Of a stretch of DNA of 64,000 nt, positions 23,250 through 31,760 are shown one piece after another. The stretch is from Nocardia bhagyanarayanae (lineage in GTDB: Bacteria; Actinomycetota; Actinomycetes; Mycobacteriales; Mycobacteriaceae): positions 558,001 through 622,000 of the forward strand of contig NZ_VFPG01000001.1 of assembly GCF_006716565.1 (NCBI RefSeq), read 5' to 3'. Position numbers and translations under genes: made by a program. The notes below the pieces were generated by a model. The model worked only from the letters and a program-made list of their open reading frames with translations. It did not search any database and was not told the origin of the DNA. Within the stretch, counting starts at the first letter, position 1. Each line of letters starts with the position of its first letter.

Positions 23250-24455
23250 TCAGGGGGGAGGTTCAGACCCCGCACGGCGCGCGCGTTTGGCCTTCGCGCG
23301 GTCGATGCGCGGATCTTCCGTCACCTCATAGCGTTTCAGGTAGAGACTCACGAAAGACTGCACGGTCGCGGTGGCCGGGATGGCGAGCAGCGCGCCCACC
23401 GCGCCGAGCAGCGCACCGCCCGCGAGCACGGCGAGCAGTGCGACGGCCGGATTGACGTCCACGGTGCGCGCGGTGAGTTTCGGTTGCAGCACGTAGTCCT
23501 GGAACTGCTGGTAGACGATGACGAACAGGATCACCCAGACCGCGTCCAGCGGCCGGATCGTGAGCGCGACCAGCACCGGAAGCACGCCGGCGAGATAGGT
23601 GCCGACGGTCGGCACGAACGAGGCGACCACGCCGAACCACACGCCCATGGCGATGGCGTTGGGCACACCGAGCACCGCGAGGAAGACGCCGTGCGCGACC
23701 GCGGAGATCACCGCGAGCAGCGCGCGGGAGTAGAGATAGCCGCCCGTCTTCTGGATGGCGAGATCCCAGGCGCGCAGCACGGCGTCCTGCCTGGTCGGCG
23801 GCAGCAGCGAGCACAGCGACCGCCGCAACCTCGGCCCTCCCGCGGTGAGATAGATACTGAACAGGGCGATCAGCAGCAGTTTGGCGAGCCCGCCGACAAT
23901 CGTGGCGGACAGCCCCCAGGCGTGGTTGGCGGCGCGCTCGGCGTAGCCGGTGAGGGTGTCGGTGTCCTTGGTCAGTTGTCCGCGCAGCTGGTCCAGGGTG
24001 AAGTCCTGGTCGAAGGTGCGGTTCACCCAGTCGACCAGGTCGTCCACCAGCCGCGGGAGTTCGATCACCAGGTCGTGGACGGTCTCCACCAACAGGATTC
24101 CGAGCGCGACGACGAACCCCGCGACGAACAGGAACACCAGCACGAACACCACCGCGGTGCCGAGCCCTCGGGACATGCCGCGCGCGGCCAGGCTGTCCAC
24201 CGCGGGTTCCATCGCCAGCGAGACGAAGAACGCCACGAACAGCACGACGAACAACCCGATCAGCCGGTGCGCCGCCCAGTCGAGCAGTTGAAACGCGCCG
24301 AGTAACAGGAAGGCGAGCACCAGCGCCCTCGGCAGCCAGGCGGGCATCCGGGCACGGTCTCGCGCGGCGACCGGCTCCTCGCGCGCCGCGACCTCGGAGC
24401 CCGTGGGCTCCGCTGCCTCGGGACCCGGCTCGGCGTCGGGCGGGTGGGCGGCCAC
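23250..24455 (-). CDS. AI-2E family transporter (PerM-like permease)
   Basis: About 401 residues from GTG 24455, or 366 from ATG 24347 (MPAWLPRALV). A short Glu/Pro-rich N-terminus precedes paired N-terminal helices, a periplasmic-type loop (VHDLVIELPRLVDDLVDWVN) and a block of C-terminal helices with the family hallmarks GVWFGVVASFVPTVGTYLAG and DYVLQPKL. Members export or transport small molecules; the substrate here is unknown. The reading frame stays open far upstream through the 21-bp repeat arrays and into the next gene, because the repeats are multiples of three; I treat that extension as non-coding, though a translated repeat N-terminus cannot be excluded. Confidence 0.88.
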   Translation of the reverse strand: MAAHPPDAEPGPEAAEPTGSEVAAREEPVAARDRARMPAWLPRALVLAFLLLGAFQLLDWAAHRLIGLFVVLFVAFFVSLAMEPAVDSLAARGMSRGLGTAVVFVLVFLFVAGFVVALGILLVETVHDLVIELPRLVDDLVDWVNRTFDQDFTLDQLRGQLTKDTDTLTGYAERAANHAWGLSATIVGGLAKLLLIALFSIYLTAGGPRLRRSLCSLLPPTRQDAVLRAWDLAIQKTGGYLYSRALLAVISAVAHGVFLAVLGVPNAIAMGVWFGVVASFVPTVGTYLAGVLPVLVALTIRPLDAVWVILFVIVYQQFQDYVLQPKLTARTVDVNPAVALLAVLAGGALLGAVGALLAIPATATVQSFVSLYLKRYEVTEDPRIDRAKAKRARRAGSEPPP

Positions 24456-24539
24456 GAGCCCAGTGTGATCGATCCCGCCGGGAATCCCGGGTTGCGACCC
24501 GCGCCGGATTCGGGGCGTTCGCGACGGCTGCGCCGTGTC

Positions 24540-24855
24540 ACTCGGCCGCTCCGCTCTGCCACACGGCCGCTCCGCTCTGCCACACGGCTGCTCCGCTCTG
24601 TCACACGGCCACTCCGCTCTGCCGCACGGCTGCTCCGCCGTGCCACACGGCCGCTCCGCTCTGCCACACGGCTGCTCCGCTCTGCCACACGGCTGCTCCG
24701 CTGTGCCACACGGCTGCTCTGCTGTGTAACTCGGCTGTTCCGATGCGCCACATGGCCGCTCCCCCCACGCCACACGGCCGCTGCGCCACACCACACGGCC
24801 GCTCGGCCACGCCAGCTGGCCGCTCCGCCACGCCAGTTGGCCGCTGGGCGGTCTC
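24540..24855. repeat. 21-bp tandem repeat array A (about 15 copies)
   Basis: Tandem units of 21 bp, typically ACACGGCCGCTCCGCTCTGC plus one C, decay towards the right end. The best-preserved run (about ten units) is 24540-24750. Because 21 is a multiple of three, all frames read as seven-residue repeats on both strands (for example PHGRSAL on plus, AEQPCGR on minus). It lies between the start of the AI-2E gene and the stop of the alpha/beta hydrolase. Nothing else is recognised in it. Confidence 0.85.
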
Positions 24856-24879
24856 GTTCGGCCGCCACGCGCGTCGCCG

Positions 24880-25112
24880 AATCGTGGCGCGGGTCGTGGA
24901 TTCGCGGCGCGGGCTTGCGGACTCGCGGCACAGGGTCGTGGATTCGCGGCGCGGACTCGCGGACTCGCGGCGCGGCTCGCGGACTCATGGCGCGAGCTCG
25001 CAGCATCATGGCGCGGGCTCGCCGGATCGCTGCGCGGGGTCGCCGAATCACCCGCGGGCTCGCCGACTGCGCGGACTCGCCTGATAGCGGCGCGGGCTCG
25101 CCGAATCGCGGG
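24880..25112. repeat. 21-bp tandem repeat array B (about 10-11 degenerate copies)
   Basis: A second, sequence-distinct family of 20-21-bp units beginning GGGCTCGCGGACTCGCGG directly follows array A and ends just before the stop codon of the alpha/beta hydrolase. Copies differ by small indels and substitutions. Together with array A it fills the 659-bp gap between the two genes. Confidence 0.75.
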
Positions 25113-25114
25113 CC

Positions 25115-25960
25115 CTACCGCTTGGCTCGGTCGCCCGTCAGGAATGCCGAGATGGCAGCGCCCACCGCGTCGGGTTGGTCGAGCATCGACAGCACGTAGG
25201 CGTCCTCGATCTCGACCAGCCGCCCGCGCGGGATCAATTCGGCCAATCGGCGGCCGTGCTCGCGCGGCATCACCTTGCCCGCCGAGGACCACAGGATGAG
25301 CGCGTCGCCCGAGAAGTGCCGCAGCGCTTCGGTGTTCGCGATGAGCTCCGTCTTGGGGCGGCGAGACTTGGTGTAGGCGAGCAGATCGCGGCGGATCCGC
25401 TTGTCGCGCAGGCCGGGCTCGGTCCAGCCGCGCACCAGATCGTCGGGCAGCGGGGTGCGCGCCATCCAGCCGAACAGCAGCGGCGAGGCGCGCAACCATG
25501 GCACGCGTAATTGCCGCAGCGCCAGCTTTGTTCCGCCGGGAACGGCGGTCGCGATCGTGGCCATCTTCCCGGGCAGGCCGGGCGGAAAGTTGTCGAACGC
25601 TTCGCACGGCAACACGATGAGCCTGCCGACGCGCTCATCGAGTCCGTAGGCGGTGAGGAACAGGCCGCCGCCCCAGTCGCTGTGCACGAGGGTCACATCG
25701 CGCAGGTCGAGCGCGGTGAGGAAGTCCGCGATGAGCTGATTCAATCCGCGCAAGCTCAGGTCGACGCCCGGCTTCAGCGGAATCGGATGCGAGCCGAGCG
25801 GCAGATCCGGCAGCACGTACCGGAACCCCGCGGGCAGCCGGTCGAGCACCGTGTCCCAGACCGTGTGGTTCATCAGCAGCCCGTGCAGCAGCACCACCGG
25901 CGGCCCATCGCCGCGCTCCACATAGTGCAGTTGACCAGCGGGAAGATCGACCGTCGGCAT
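25115..25960 (-). CDS. Alpha/beta-fold hydrolase with Asp nucleophile and incomplete triad
   Basis: A 281-residue protein of the haloalkane dehalogenase/epoxide hydrolase branch. The oxyanion motif HGLLMNHTVW is at 26-35, and the nucleophile elbow is VHSDWGG, placing Asp95 as nucleophile. The usual acid after strand 6 is missing (WSSAGKVMP where W-x-x-E-D is common) and the usual C-terminal His is replaced (IEDAYVLSMLDQP), so the canonical triad is not complete. It is divergent from a TetR gene across 54 bp, which suggests control by that repressor. It may act on a small hydrophobic molecule or be a non-catalytic binder; this cannot be decided from sequence. Confidence 0.85.
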   Translation of the reverse strand: MPTVDLPAGQLHYVERGDGPPVVLLHGLLMNHTVWDTVLDRLPAGFRYVLPDLPLGSHPIPLKPGVDLSLRGLNQLIADFLTALDLRDVTLVHSDWGGGLFLTAYGLDERVGRLIVLPCEAFDNFPPGLPGKMATIATAVPGGTKLALRQLRVPWLRASPLLFGWMARTPLPDDLVRGWTEPGLRDKRIRRDLLAYTKSRRPKTELIANTEALRHFSGDALILWSSAGKVMPREHGRRLAELIPRGRLVEIEDAYVLSMLDQPDAVGAAISAFLTGDRAKR

Positions 25961-25976
25961 CGGAATCCCTCCATTC

Positions 25977-26005
25977 GAGCGATCGCTCTAGAGTATTTGC
26001 TCTAG
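25977..26005. promoter_or_regulatory. Likely TetR operator in the divergent intergenic region
   Basis: The 54-bp gap holds a perfect 12-bp palindrome GAGCGATCGCTC (25977-25988) and a direct repeat GCTCTAG (25985-25991 and 25999-26005), which overlap each other. Such packing between a TetR gene and its divergent neighbour fits a shared operator. Inferred. Confidence 0.5.
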
Positions 26006-26014
26006 TCTGGAACG

Positions 26015-26626
26015 GTGACCGAGAAGATGTCAACAGGCACCCGCGAGCGCCTCGTCACGGCCATGGCGGAACTGATGCGCACCCGCGGCTACAGCGCGAC
26101 GAGCGTCAAACAGATCACCGTGGCGGCGGCCGCGCCGATGGGCTCGCTCTACCACCACTTCCCCGCCGGCAAGCCGCAGATCGCCGCCGCGGCCCTGCGC
26201 ACCTCCGGCGCCGCCTACATCCAGCTGCTCCCCCTCCTCATGGACCCCTACGACGACCTGCGCGTGGCGGTGCCCGCCGCCTTCACCGCCGCCGCCGAAC
26301 AGATCGAGCAGACCGACTGGATCAACATGTGCCCCGTCGGCACCGTCGCGGGCGAGATCGCCGACAGCGAGCCGGAGTTGCGCGAGGTCGCGGCGGAGGT
26401 CATCGGATTCTGGATCGAGGAAGGGACGAACTACTTCGTCCGCCGGGGCGTGCAATCCGGCGCGGCCCGCGACCTGATCTTGGCGATCCTCAGCGCCCTG
26501 GAGGGCGCGTTCGTGCTGAGCCGGACGCTGCGATCGGCGGATCCGTTGCATTCGGCCGGGCGGGCGATGGGGGCACGGGTTCAGGAGGTGCTGGCCGCAG
26601 CAGATGCGGGGGTCCGGCCGGGGTAG
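26015..26626 (+). CDS. TetR/AcrR-family transcriptional regulator
   Basis: A 203-residue repressor. The N-terminal HTH is clear (RERLVTAMAELMRTRGYSAT, SVKQITVAAAAPMGSLYHHF), followed by an all-helical ligand domain with the LmrA/YxaF-like pattern (DWINMCPVGTVAGE, then EGAFVLSRTLRSADPL). It starts at GTG 26015, with ATG 26027 an equally plausible in-frame start. It probably represses itself and the divergent hydrolase; the ligand is unknown. Confidence 0.9.
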   Translation: MTEKMSTGTRERLVTAMAELMRTRGYSATSVKQITVAAAAPMGSLYHHFPAGKPQIAAAALRTSGAAYIQLLPLLMDPYDDLRVAVPAAFTAAAEQIEQTDWINMCPVGTVAGEIADSEPELREVAAEVIGFWIEEGTNYFVRRGVQSGAARDLILAILSALEGAFVLSRTLRSADPLHSAGRAMGARVQEVLAAADAGVRPG

Positions 26627-26664
26627 GAGCCGGTTGGTACGACTGCGGAAAGGCGGCGTCAGCG

Positions 26665-27867
26665 TTATGGCAGGTTCGCGGCGGCGGCGTCCGCGACGGC
26701 TCGGACGTCGGCGACGGTTCCGTCGTAGTGCGGGTCTGCGCACCGCAATGCGAAAGCGGCGAGCGGTTCTTTCACGCCGAGAAAGACCTCGTCCTCGGTC
26801 TGCGCCGAAGGGTTGTCACACCAGATGGAGAACACCGCGCCTTCGAGACAGTCCGGATAGGGCGGCCCAGCGATGGTCTGCCGACCGGCCAGGTCGGGCG
26901 GAATCGGACTCGGCTGCGTCACCGGCCACAGCGGACTGAACTCCCCTGGATTCCACCGGCTTTCGAGGATGCTCCGGGCAGTCGGGTAAGGGTAGACGAG
27001 GTTGTTGCCGAGCGCGTAATAGAGCTGCCGATCGTTGAAGTTCGTCAGCCGATACCCGGCGTCGACGAACTGGCGAACGCGCGCGTGACCGGGTGACCAG
27101 TGCGTCCAGTAGTGCACGGCGATATCCGTATCCAAAGGCACCACCCGGCTTTTGAGCATCCCGTCGTTCCACACGCTCACCTCGAACCCGAGCACTTTCA
27201 TCTTGCGCCCGAAACGATTGGCGACGCTGGCGGTCAGATCATGCTGATCGGCATCGGGCCCGAACAACTCCCGCGCCCGATCATCGAGATTCGAATACAG
27301 CTGTTCGATCGGAATGGCCCCGAGGAACTCGTCGAACCCCAACCCCCACCGCCCGGCCTCCGCGAACACCTCCGCGTACTCGTCGAGCAGGCCCTCCGCA
27401 TACCCCAGCGCCGCCTCGCTGGTGATATCGAGCGCACTCTCCAACGGCACACCGAACCTGTTGCGCAACTGGAACTCCGGATGCAGCCGCAGCACCGACC
27501 CCATGTGCCCCGGCATATCGAAATCCGGTACGACCGCCACACCCCGACCCGCCGCGAACCGCACCAACTCCCGGACCTCAGCCTTCGAATACTGCACCCC
27601 GCCATTGATTTCCGGATACCGCTCACTGGCGATCCGAACGCACTCGTTCTCCGAGAAATGAAAGTGCAGCTCGTTCAGTCCGAGATTCGACAGGTATCCG
27701 ACGAACCGCCGCAGCCACGGCATCCCGAAGTGCTTTCGCCCCACATCGATCAACACCCCGCGTCGCCCGACCGACCACATCCGGCCCGGCTCCGCCCGCG
27801 CGACACCCACGACCGGCACCACCGCAACACCCAACCCCAGTCCCAAGAACCCCCTGCGATCCACCAT
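26665..27867 (-). CDS. Secreted GH20-like beta-N-acetylhexosaminidase, short form
   Basis: A 400-residue protein from ATG 27867 with a Tat-type signal peptide (DRRGFLGLGLGVAVVPVVGVARA). GH20 barrel features are seen: GVLIDVGRKHFGMPWLRRFV, LNELHFHFSEN, VVPDFDMPGHMGSVL and the acid pair Asp179-Glu180. The motif normally read as H-x-G-G-D-E is here W-G-L-G-F-D-E, so the acids are kept but the preceding residues differ. The usual N-terminal GH20b domain is absent, which makes it shorter than most family members. It likely cleaves terminal N-acetylhexosamine outside the cell. A longer in-frame start at 28017 would precede the signal peptide and is rejected. Confidence 0.85.
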   Translation of the reverse strand: MVDRRGFLGLGLGVAVVPVVGVARAEPGRMWSVGRRGVLIDVGRKHFGMPWLRRFVGYLSNLGLNELHFHFSENECVRIASERYPEINGGVQYSKAEVRELVRFAAGRGVAVVPDFDMPGHMGSVLRLHPEFQLRNRFGVPLESALDITSEAALGYAEGLLDEYAEVFAEAGRWGLGFDEFLGAIPIEQLYSNLDDRARELFGPDADQHDLTASVANRFGRKMKVLGFEVSVWNDGMLKSRVVPLDTDIAVHYWTHWSPGHARVRQFVDAGYRLTNFNDRQLYYALGNNLVYPYPTARSILESRWNPGEFSPLWPVTQPSPIPPDLAGRQTIAGPPYPDCLEGAVFSIWCDNPSAQTEDEVFLGVKEPLAAFALRCADPHYDGTVADVRAVADAAAANLP

Positions 27868-27991
27868 GCACCGCCCTCCGTCGCGCCATGTCGGTGAAGC
27901 CGCGCGGCGCACCCACCGAACGCCGAGATGCCCAGCAGCGTACTGCCGCTCGACAGCACGCCCGCCCGAAACGCGCCGGAACCCACGCTCG

Positions 27992-29953
27992 TCAATGGTG
28001 GTGGCTCGATCCGGCACCGCGCATCCCGCCGAAGGGTGTGGTCACACCGTCGTAGCGCAGTTGCAGCATCATCCCCTGGTGGGCATGCGGCAGGTTGTGG
28101 CAGTGGTTCATCCAGATGCCCGGATTCGAGGCCCGGAATACGACTTCCCAGACCTCTCCGGGCCGCACATCGAAGGTGTCGACCCACAGTGGGCTGCCCG
28201 TCGCCGGTCGCCCGTCCCTGGACAGGACCAGCACCGAATGACCGTGCAGATGCCAGGGGTGGGTCTCGCGGCTCCGGTTCACCACGGTGAGCCGCACGAT
28301 ATCGCCCTCGGCGACGAGCTGATCCGGAATCGAGGGGTGCCCGCGGCCGTTGACGGTGTGCGCGTACGCCGGCGCTCCGTCGACCATGGCCATTCCGCGG
28401 TCCAGAACCAGAGTGAAGTGCCGGTCGGCGGCAGCGGTGCGCAAGGCGACCGGAACCGGGATCCCGTAGGTCAGCAGATCGAGTTCCGGCCACTCCTTGG
28501 TATCCACGACGGCGGGCTCGCCGTCCTGCCCATCGGCCTTGGGGCGCAACCACACCGGGGTGGCGCGGTCGTCGTCGAGCACCAGTGCCACGGCCGTCTC
28601 CGGCATGACGAACACGAGGTCGTAGCGCCCGCCTGCGGGCAGGCGCACCCCGGTCCGGCTGATCTCGCCGGGCTGCACGAGGTCGCGGCCGTCGACGGCG
28701 GCGACCCGGAACAAGGTGCCCGCCAGCGCGAATCGGTGCGGATCGGAACTGGAGTTGATCAGTCGCAGCCGGACCGCGGTGCCCGGCGGTGCTAGGTGCT
28801 CGAGGCCGCCCGCGATCGTGGCGGCTCCGTCCCAGGTGCACACGGACAGCGTCAGATCCAGTTGTGCGGGATCGAGTTCCGCGCGAGGCCGCACGACGAA
28901 CGCGCCGTAGAGCCCCCGGCGAACGCCGATGTGTGATGCGTAATGGGTGTGGTACCAGTACGTTCCGACCTGGTCGGCGCGGAACCGGTAGACGAACTCG
29001 CCACCCGGGGCCACCGCGTTCTGGGTGACGCCCGCCGCACCGTCTTCCCCGCAGGCGACGTCGTAGCCGTGCCAGTGCAGAGTCACTCCACCGTCGATGT
29101 CGTGGTTGATCAGTGTGACCTCGATCAGGTCACCCTCGACGGCCGTGATCGGCGGACCGGGCACCGTGCCGTCGAAGGTCCACGCGTCGACATCGCGTCC
29201 GGACGCCGAGCGCGTCACGGCTTTTCGCGCGGTCAGCACGTATTCGCGCCGGACGCCACCCGGCGCCGGGGTGTCCGCGCCCCGTAGCTCGGTCACCGAC
29301 ACGGCCGCGTTCGATACCGGGCCGGGACCACCGCCATCGGTGACCGGGACCGCGGAACGCATCGACAGGCCTGCGCCGGTACCGGCCATACCGACCACCA
29401 CACCGGTAGCGCCGAGGAACCGGCGGCGCGAAACGCCCGGCCACTTCGGATCGGCGGCGGGTTCGGCGTGAGTGTCCGGTGTGGCGAGCACTCGCATGGT
29501 CAGCAGCGCGCCCGCGAGTACGAGGGCGATCGTGATCAGCACGATGCCGGGGGTGAGCGGGTATCCGATCAGGACGGTCACCGCGAAACCCGCCACCGCG
29601 GCATAGGCGGCGGTGAGCAGTGTGACAACGCCTGCGGCATCGACGGTTTCCTGTCCACGGTTACCGGTGGCCTGCGCCAGCAACCGGGGTCCCGCGATCA
29701 CCGCGGCGACCAGCCCGGCCACCGCGAGCATCGGCAGCCCGAACAGCACTTTCTCCTGAACGAACCACCAGCCCCGGCCCGCCAGCATCGTCACCGAGGC
29801 CACCCGGAGCGCAGTCACCAGCAGCGCCACCGCGAGCAGCGCGAGCGCGAGCCGAGCTCGGCGCACTGACATCGTGACGCCTGCCGCGAACCAGGCGACA
29901 ACGCTCAGCAGTGCGACGGCATGGTCCAGGTTGATCCAGGTGGCTGTGGTCAT
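27992..29953 (-). CDS. Membrane-anchored multicopper oxidase fused to an N-terminal multi-TM domain
   Basis: A 653-residue protein. Residues 10-155 form four to five hydrophobic helices; a Tat-like SRRRFLG sequence with a further hydrophobic stretch is at 175-195; the rest is a multicopper oxidase. All copper motifs are present: HWH at 293-295, YHTH at 334-337, HPWHLHGH at 565-572, and HCHNLPHAHQGMM from 617, with type 1 ligands Cys618, His623 and axial Met628. It should oxidise substrates (Cu+, phenols or similar) with oxygen on the outer membrane face. ATG 29953 overlaps the stop of the upstream DUF6220 gene (ATGA), so the two are coupled. A much longer in-frame start at 30703 is not credible. 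Confidence 0.9.
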   Translation of the reverse strand: MTTATWINLDHAVALLSVVAWFAAGVTMSVRRARLALALLAVALLVTALRVASVTMLAGRGWWFVQEKVLFGLPMLAVAGLVAAVIAGPRLLAQATGNRGQETVDAAGVVTLLTAAYAAVAGFAVTVLIGYPLTPGIVLITIALVLAGALLTMRVLATPDTHAEPAADPKWPGVSRRRFLGATGVVVGMAGTGAGLSMRSAVPVTDGGGPGPVSNAAVSVTELRGADTPAPGGVRREYVLTARKAVTRSASGRDVDAWTFDGTVPGPPITAVEGDLIEVTLINHDIDGGVTLHWHGYDVACGEDGAAGVTQNAVAPGGEFVYRFRADQVGTYWYHTHYASHIGVRRGLYGAFVVRPRAELDPAQLDLTLSVCTWDGAATIAGGLEHLAPPGTAVRLRLINSSSDPHRFALAGTLFRVAAVDGRDLVQPGEISRTGVRLPAGGRYDLVFVMPETAVALVLDDDRATPVWLRPKADGQDGEPAVVDTKEWPELDLLTYGIPVPVALRTAAADRHFTLVLDRGMAMVDGAPAYAHTVNGRGHPSIPDQLVAEGDIVRLTVVNRSRETHPWHLHGHSVLVLSRDGRPATGSPLWVDTFDVRPGEVWEVVFRASNPGIWMNHCHNLPHAHQGMMLQLRYDGVTTPFGGMRGAGSSHHH

Positions 29954-30378
29954 GACGAGGGCCGGACGGTGGCTGTCGGCTGACCGGACGGCGTCCTCGA
30001 AATCCGGTGCGAGCGCCGCACGATCGTCGCGATCACGGCCATGATGACCAGCCCGTTGATCGCGTGCAGCCCGAAGACGACCGGACCGGCGCTCGAATCC
30101 GCTCCCAACGCCCTGGCGACTTCCCGGATCACCGACTGCCCGAGCACCAGTCCGACGACCAAGCCCGCCAGCCCGATCAGCCGTCCGGGCATCCGGGCCA
30201 CGGCCGCGGCGACGGTGAGGACGAACGCCAAGAACAGGATCAGGTTTCCGAGTGTGCGATGTGGCTGGAACGATTCCTCGACGGGCGCGGTGTCGAACGC
30301 GCCGCCGGCGGCCAGATAGAACTGTGCGACGACGGCGACCAGCAGCAGTGCCGCCAGACCGGTGCAGGCTTTTCTCAT
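29950..30378 (-). CDS. DUF6220-like four-helix membrane protein
   Basis: A 142-residue protein with four predicted membrane helices (about 5-25, 48-68, 75-95, 105-125) and the sequence FDTAPVEESFQPHRTLGNLILF between helices 1 and 2, including a conserved-looking His. The pattern resembles DUF6220 proteins, whose role is unknown. It overlaps the multicopper oxidase by four bases. It may help the oxidase with electron or metal delivery; that is inference. ATG 30378 is chosen because the longer start at 30432 only adds a non-hydrophobic leader. Confidence 0.75.
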   Translation of the reverse strand: MRKACTGLAALLLVAVVAQFYLAAGGAFDTAPVEESFQPHRTLGNLILFLAFVLTVAAAVARMPGRLIGLAGLVVGLVLGQSVIREVARALGADSSAGPVVFGLHAINGLVIMAVIATIVRRSHRISRTPSGQPTATVRPSS

Positions 30379-30443
30379 GCCGCCGATCGTCGCGCCAACC
30401 GGGCCGGCTCCGCCTCCGGCGACGGACGACACCGAATACGCCG

Positions 30444-30453
30444 ATACGCGTAT
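30444..30453. promoter_or_regulatory. 10-bp palindrome upstream of the divergent oxidase/two-component operons
   Basis: ATACGCGTAT is a perfect 10-bp palindrome, preceded by a similar half-site ATACGCC eight bases to the left. It lies in the intergenic region with the larger palindrome at 30466 and may be a second binding site. Confidence 0.4.
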
Positions 30454-30465
30454 GAAATTCGAGGT

Positions 30466-30489
30466 CGGCTACGCCGATCGGCGTAGCCG
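30466..30489. promoter_or_regulatory. 24-bp perfect palindrome between divergent operons
   Basis: Positions 30466-30489 form an uninterrupted 24-bp palindrome centred on CGATCG (half-site CGGCTACGCCGA). It lies 54 bases before the histidine kinase start and 88 bases before the DUF6220 start. It is the natural candidate binding site for the neighbouring response regulator, controlling both operons. Confidence 0.6.
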
Positions 30490-30542
30490 GTCGCGCCGCC
30501 GCACGGGGGCCTCGGCGCCGGTGGGTATCGTACGATCGCGGC

Positions 30543-31760
30543 ATGGATCCGCGGACGGTATCGGGGCAGCTGTCTGCCTGGTTCTCACATCGACCCTCGT
30601 GGTTTCCGGACGTGTTGCTCGCCTTGTTCGTCACCGTGATCCAGGTACAGAGCGCCGCTATCGCGGTCCCGCTGGAGCCGGTCTCGAATCCGGTCTCCGG
30701 CATCGGATACGCCCTGCTGATCGTGAGCGGCGTGGCCGTCGCCGCGCGCCGTCGGCACCCGGTCCTGGTCTTCCTGGTGACGGCGGTGGCCAGCCTCGTC
30801 TACTTCGGCTTCGACTTCCCCGACAGGCTTTCCTATCTCGGCCTGTTCGTCGCCCTGTACACCCTCGCCGCCTATGGTGACGGGCGCCGATCACTGATGA
30901 TCGCCGGCGGCGGCATCACGGTCCTCGCCGTCGGCTGGCTGATCGCCGGAGCGGACGTCGAGCCGAGCACAGCCATCGGCTGGGTGTTCTTCCGGATCGG
31001 CGCCTCGGTGATCAGCACGACCCTCGGCGAGAACGTCCGATCCCGCCGGGTCATCGCCGCCGACGCGCAGGAACGGGCAGAACTCGCGGAACGGTCCCGC
31101 GACGAGGAGGCCAGAGCGCGGGTCGACGCCGAACGGCTGCGCATCGCCCGCGAGGTCCACGACACCGTCGCCCACGCCATCGCGATCATCAACGTGCAGG
31201 CCGGTGTCACCGCCCACGTGCTCGACAAACGACCGGAACAGGCCCGCGAAGCGCTGCGCACCATCGAGCAGACGAGCTCGCGGGCGTTGCACGAGATGCG
31301 CGCCATCCTCGGCGTGCTGCGCGACGGCGACGAGCGCGAACCCTACCCCGGCCTCGACCAGATTCAAGAGCTCACGAGCAAGGCCCGTGATGCCGGGCTG
31401 GAGATCGAGATCGAGCAGGCGCCGCCGGTGACTCCGCTGCCGAGTGCGGTGGGCAGCGCCGCATATCGGATTGTGCAGGAATCGATTACGAATGTGATCC
31501 GCCATGTCGGCCCGACCCGGGTGACGGTCGCGCTCGAACCCGGCATCGACGCCTTGCGGATACGGGTGATCGACGAGGGCCGCCGCACACCCACGGCTAG
31601 CCCGGCTCGCACCGGCAGCGCCGCGACCGGCCGCGGGATCACCGGAATGCGGGAACGCTGCCGGTTGCTCGGCGGCGAACTCGATGCCGGGGCCCGCCCC
31701 GGGGGTGGGTTCGAGGTGAACGCCCACCTGCCGCTCGCCCCGATGGGATCGCGCCTGTGA
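30543..31760 (+). CDS. Sensor histidine kinase (NarL/DesK type)
   Basis: A 405-residue kinase. Residues 20-160 hold about five to six hydrophobic helices without a large external loop, suggesting that it senses within or at the membrane. A coiled coil (170-200) precedes the HisKA_3 motif REVHDTVAHA with phospho-acceptor His206. The ATPase domain has an N-box-like ESITNVIRHV and the G-box GRGITGMRERC; the G1 motif is altered (VIDEGRRTPT in place of D-x-G-x-G). The stop overlaps the response-regulator start (GTGA). It is divergent from the copper oxidase operon, so a copper or redox signal is possible but unproven. Confidence 0.92.
   Translation: MDPRTVSGQLSAWFSHRPSWFPDVLLALFVTVIQVQSAAIAVPLEPVSNPVSGIGYALLIVSGVAVAARRRHPVLVFLVTAVASLVYFGFDFPDRLSYLGLFVALYTLAAYGDGRRSLMIAGGGITVLAVGWLIAGADVEPSTAIGWVFFRIGASVISTTLGENVRSRRVIAADAQERAELAERSRDEEARARVDAERLRIAREVHDTVAHAIAIINVQAGVTAHVLDKRPEQAREALRTIEQTSSRALHEMRAILGVLRDGDEREPYPGLDQIQELTSKARDAGLEIEIEQAPPVTPLPSAVGSAAYRIVQESITNVIRHVGPTRVTVALEPGIDALRIRVIDEGRRTPTASPARTGSAATGRGITGMRERCRLLGGELDAGARPGGGFEVNAHLPLAPMGSRL

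Noticed and set aside
23250..25607. A 785-codon version of the AI-2E permease starting inside the alpha/beta hydrolase gene.
   Set aside because: The N-terminal half is antisense-like or repeat DNA and overlaps a conserved gene; the permease fold is complete from about 24455 onward.
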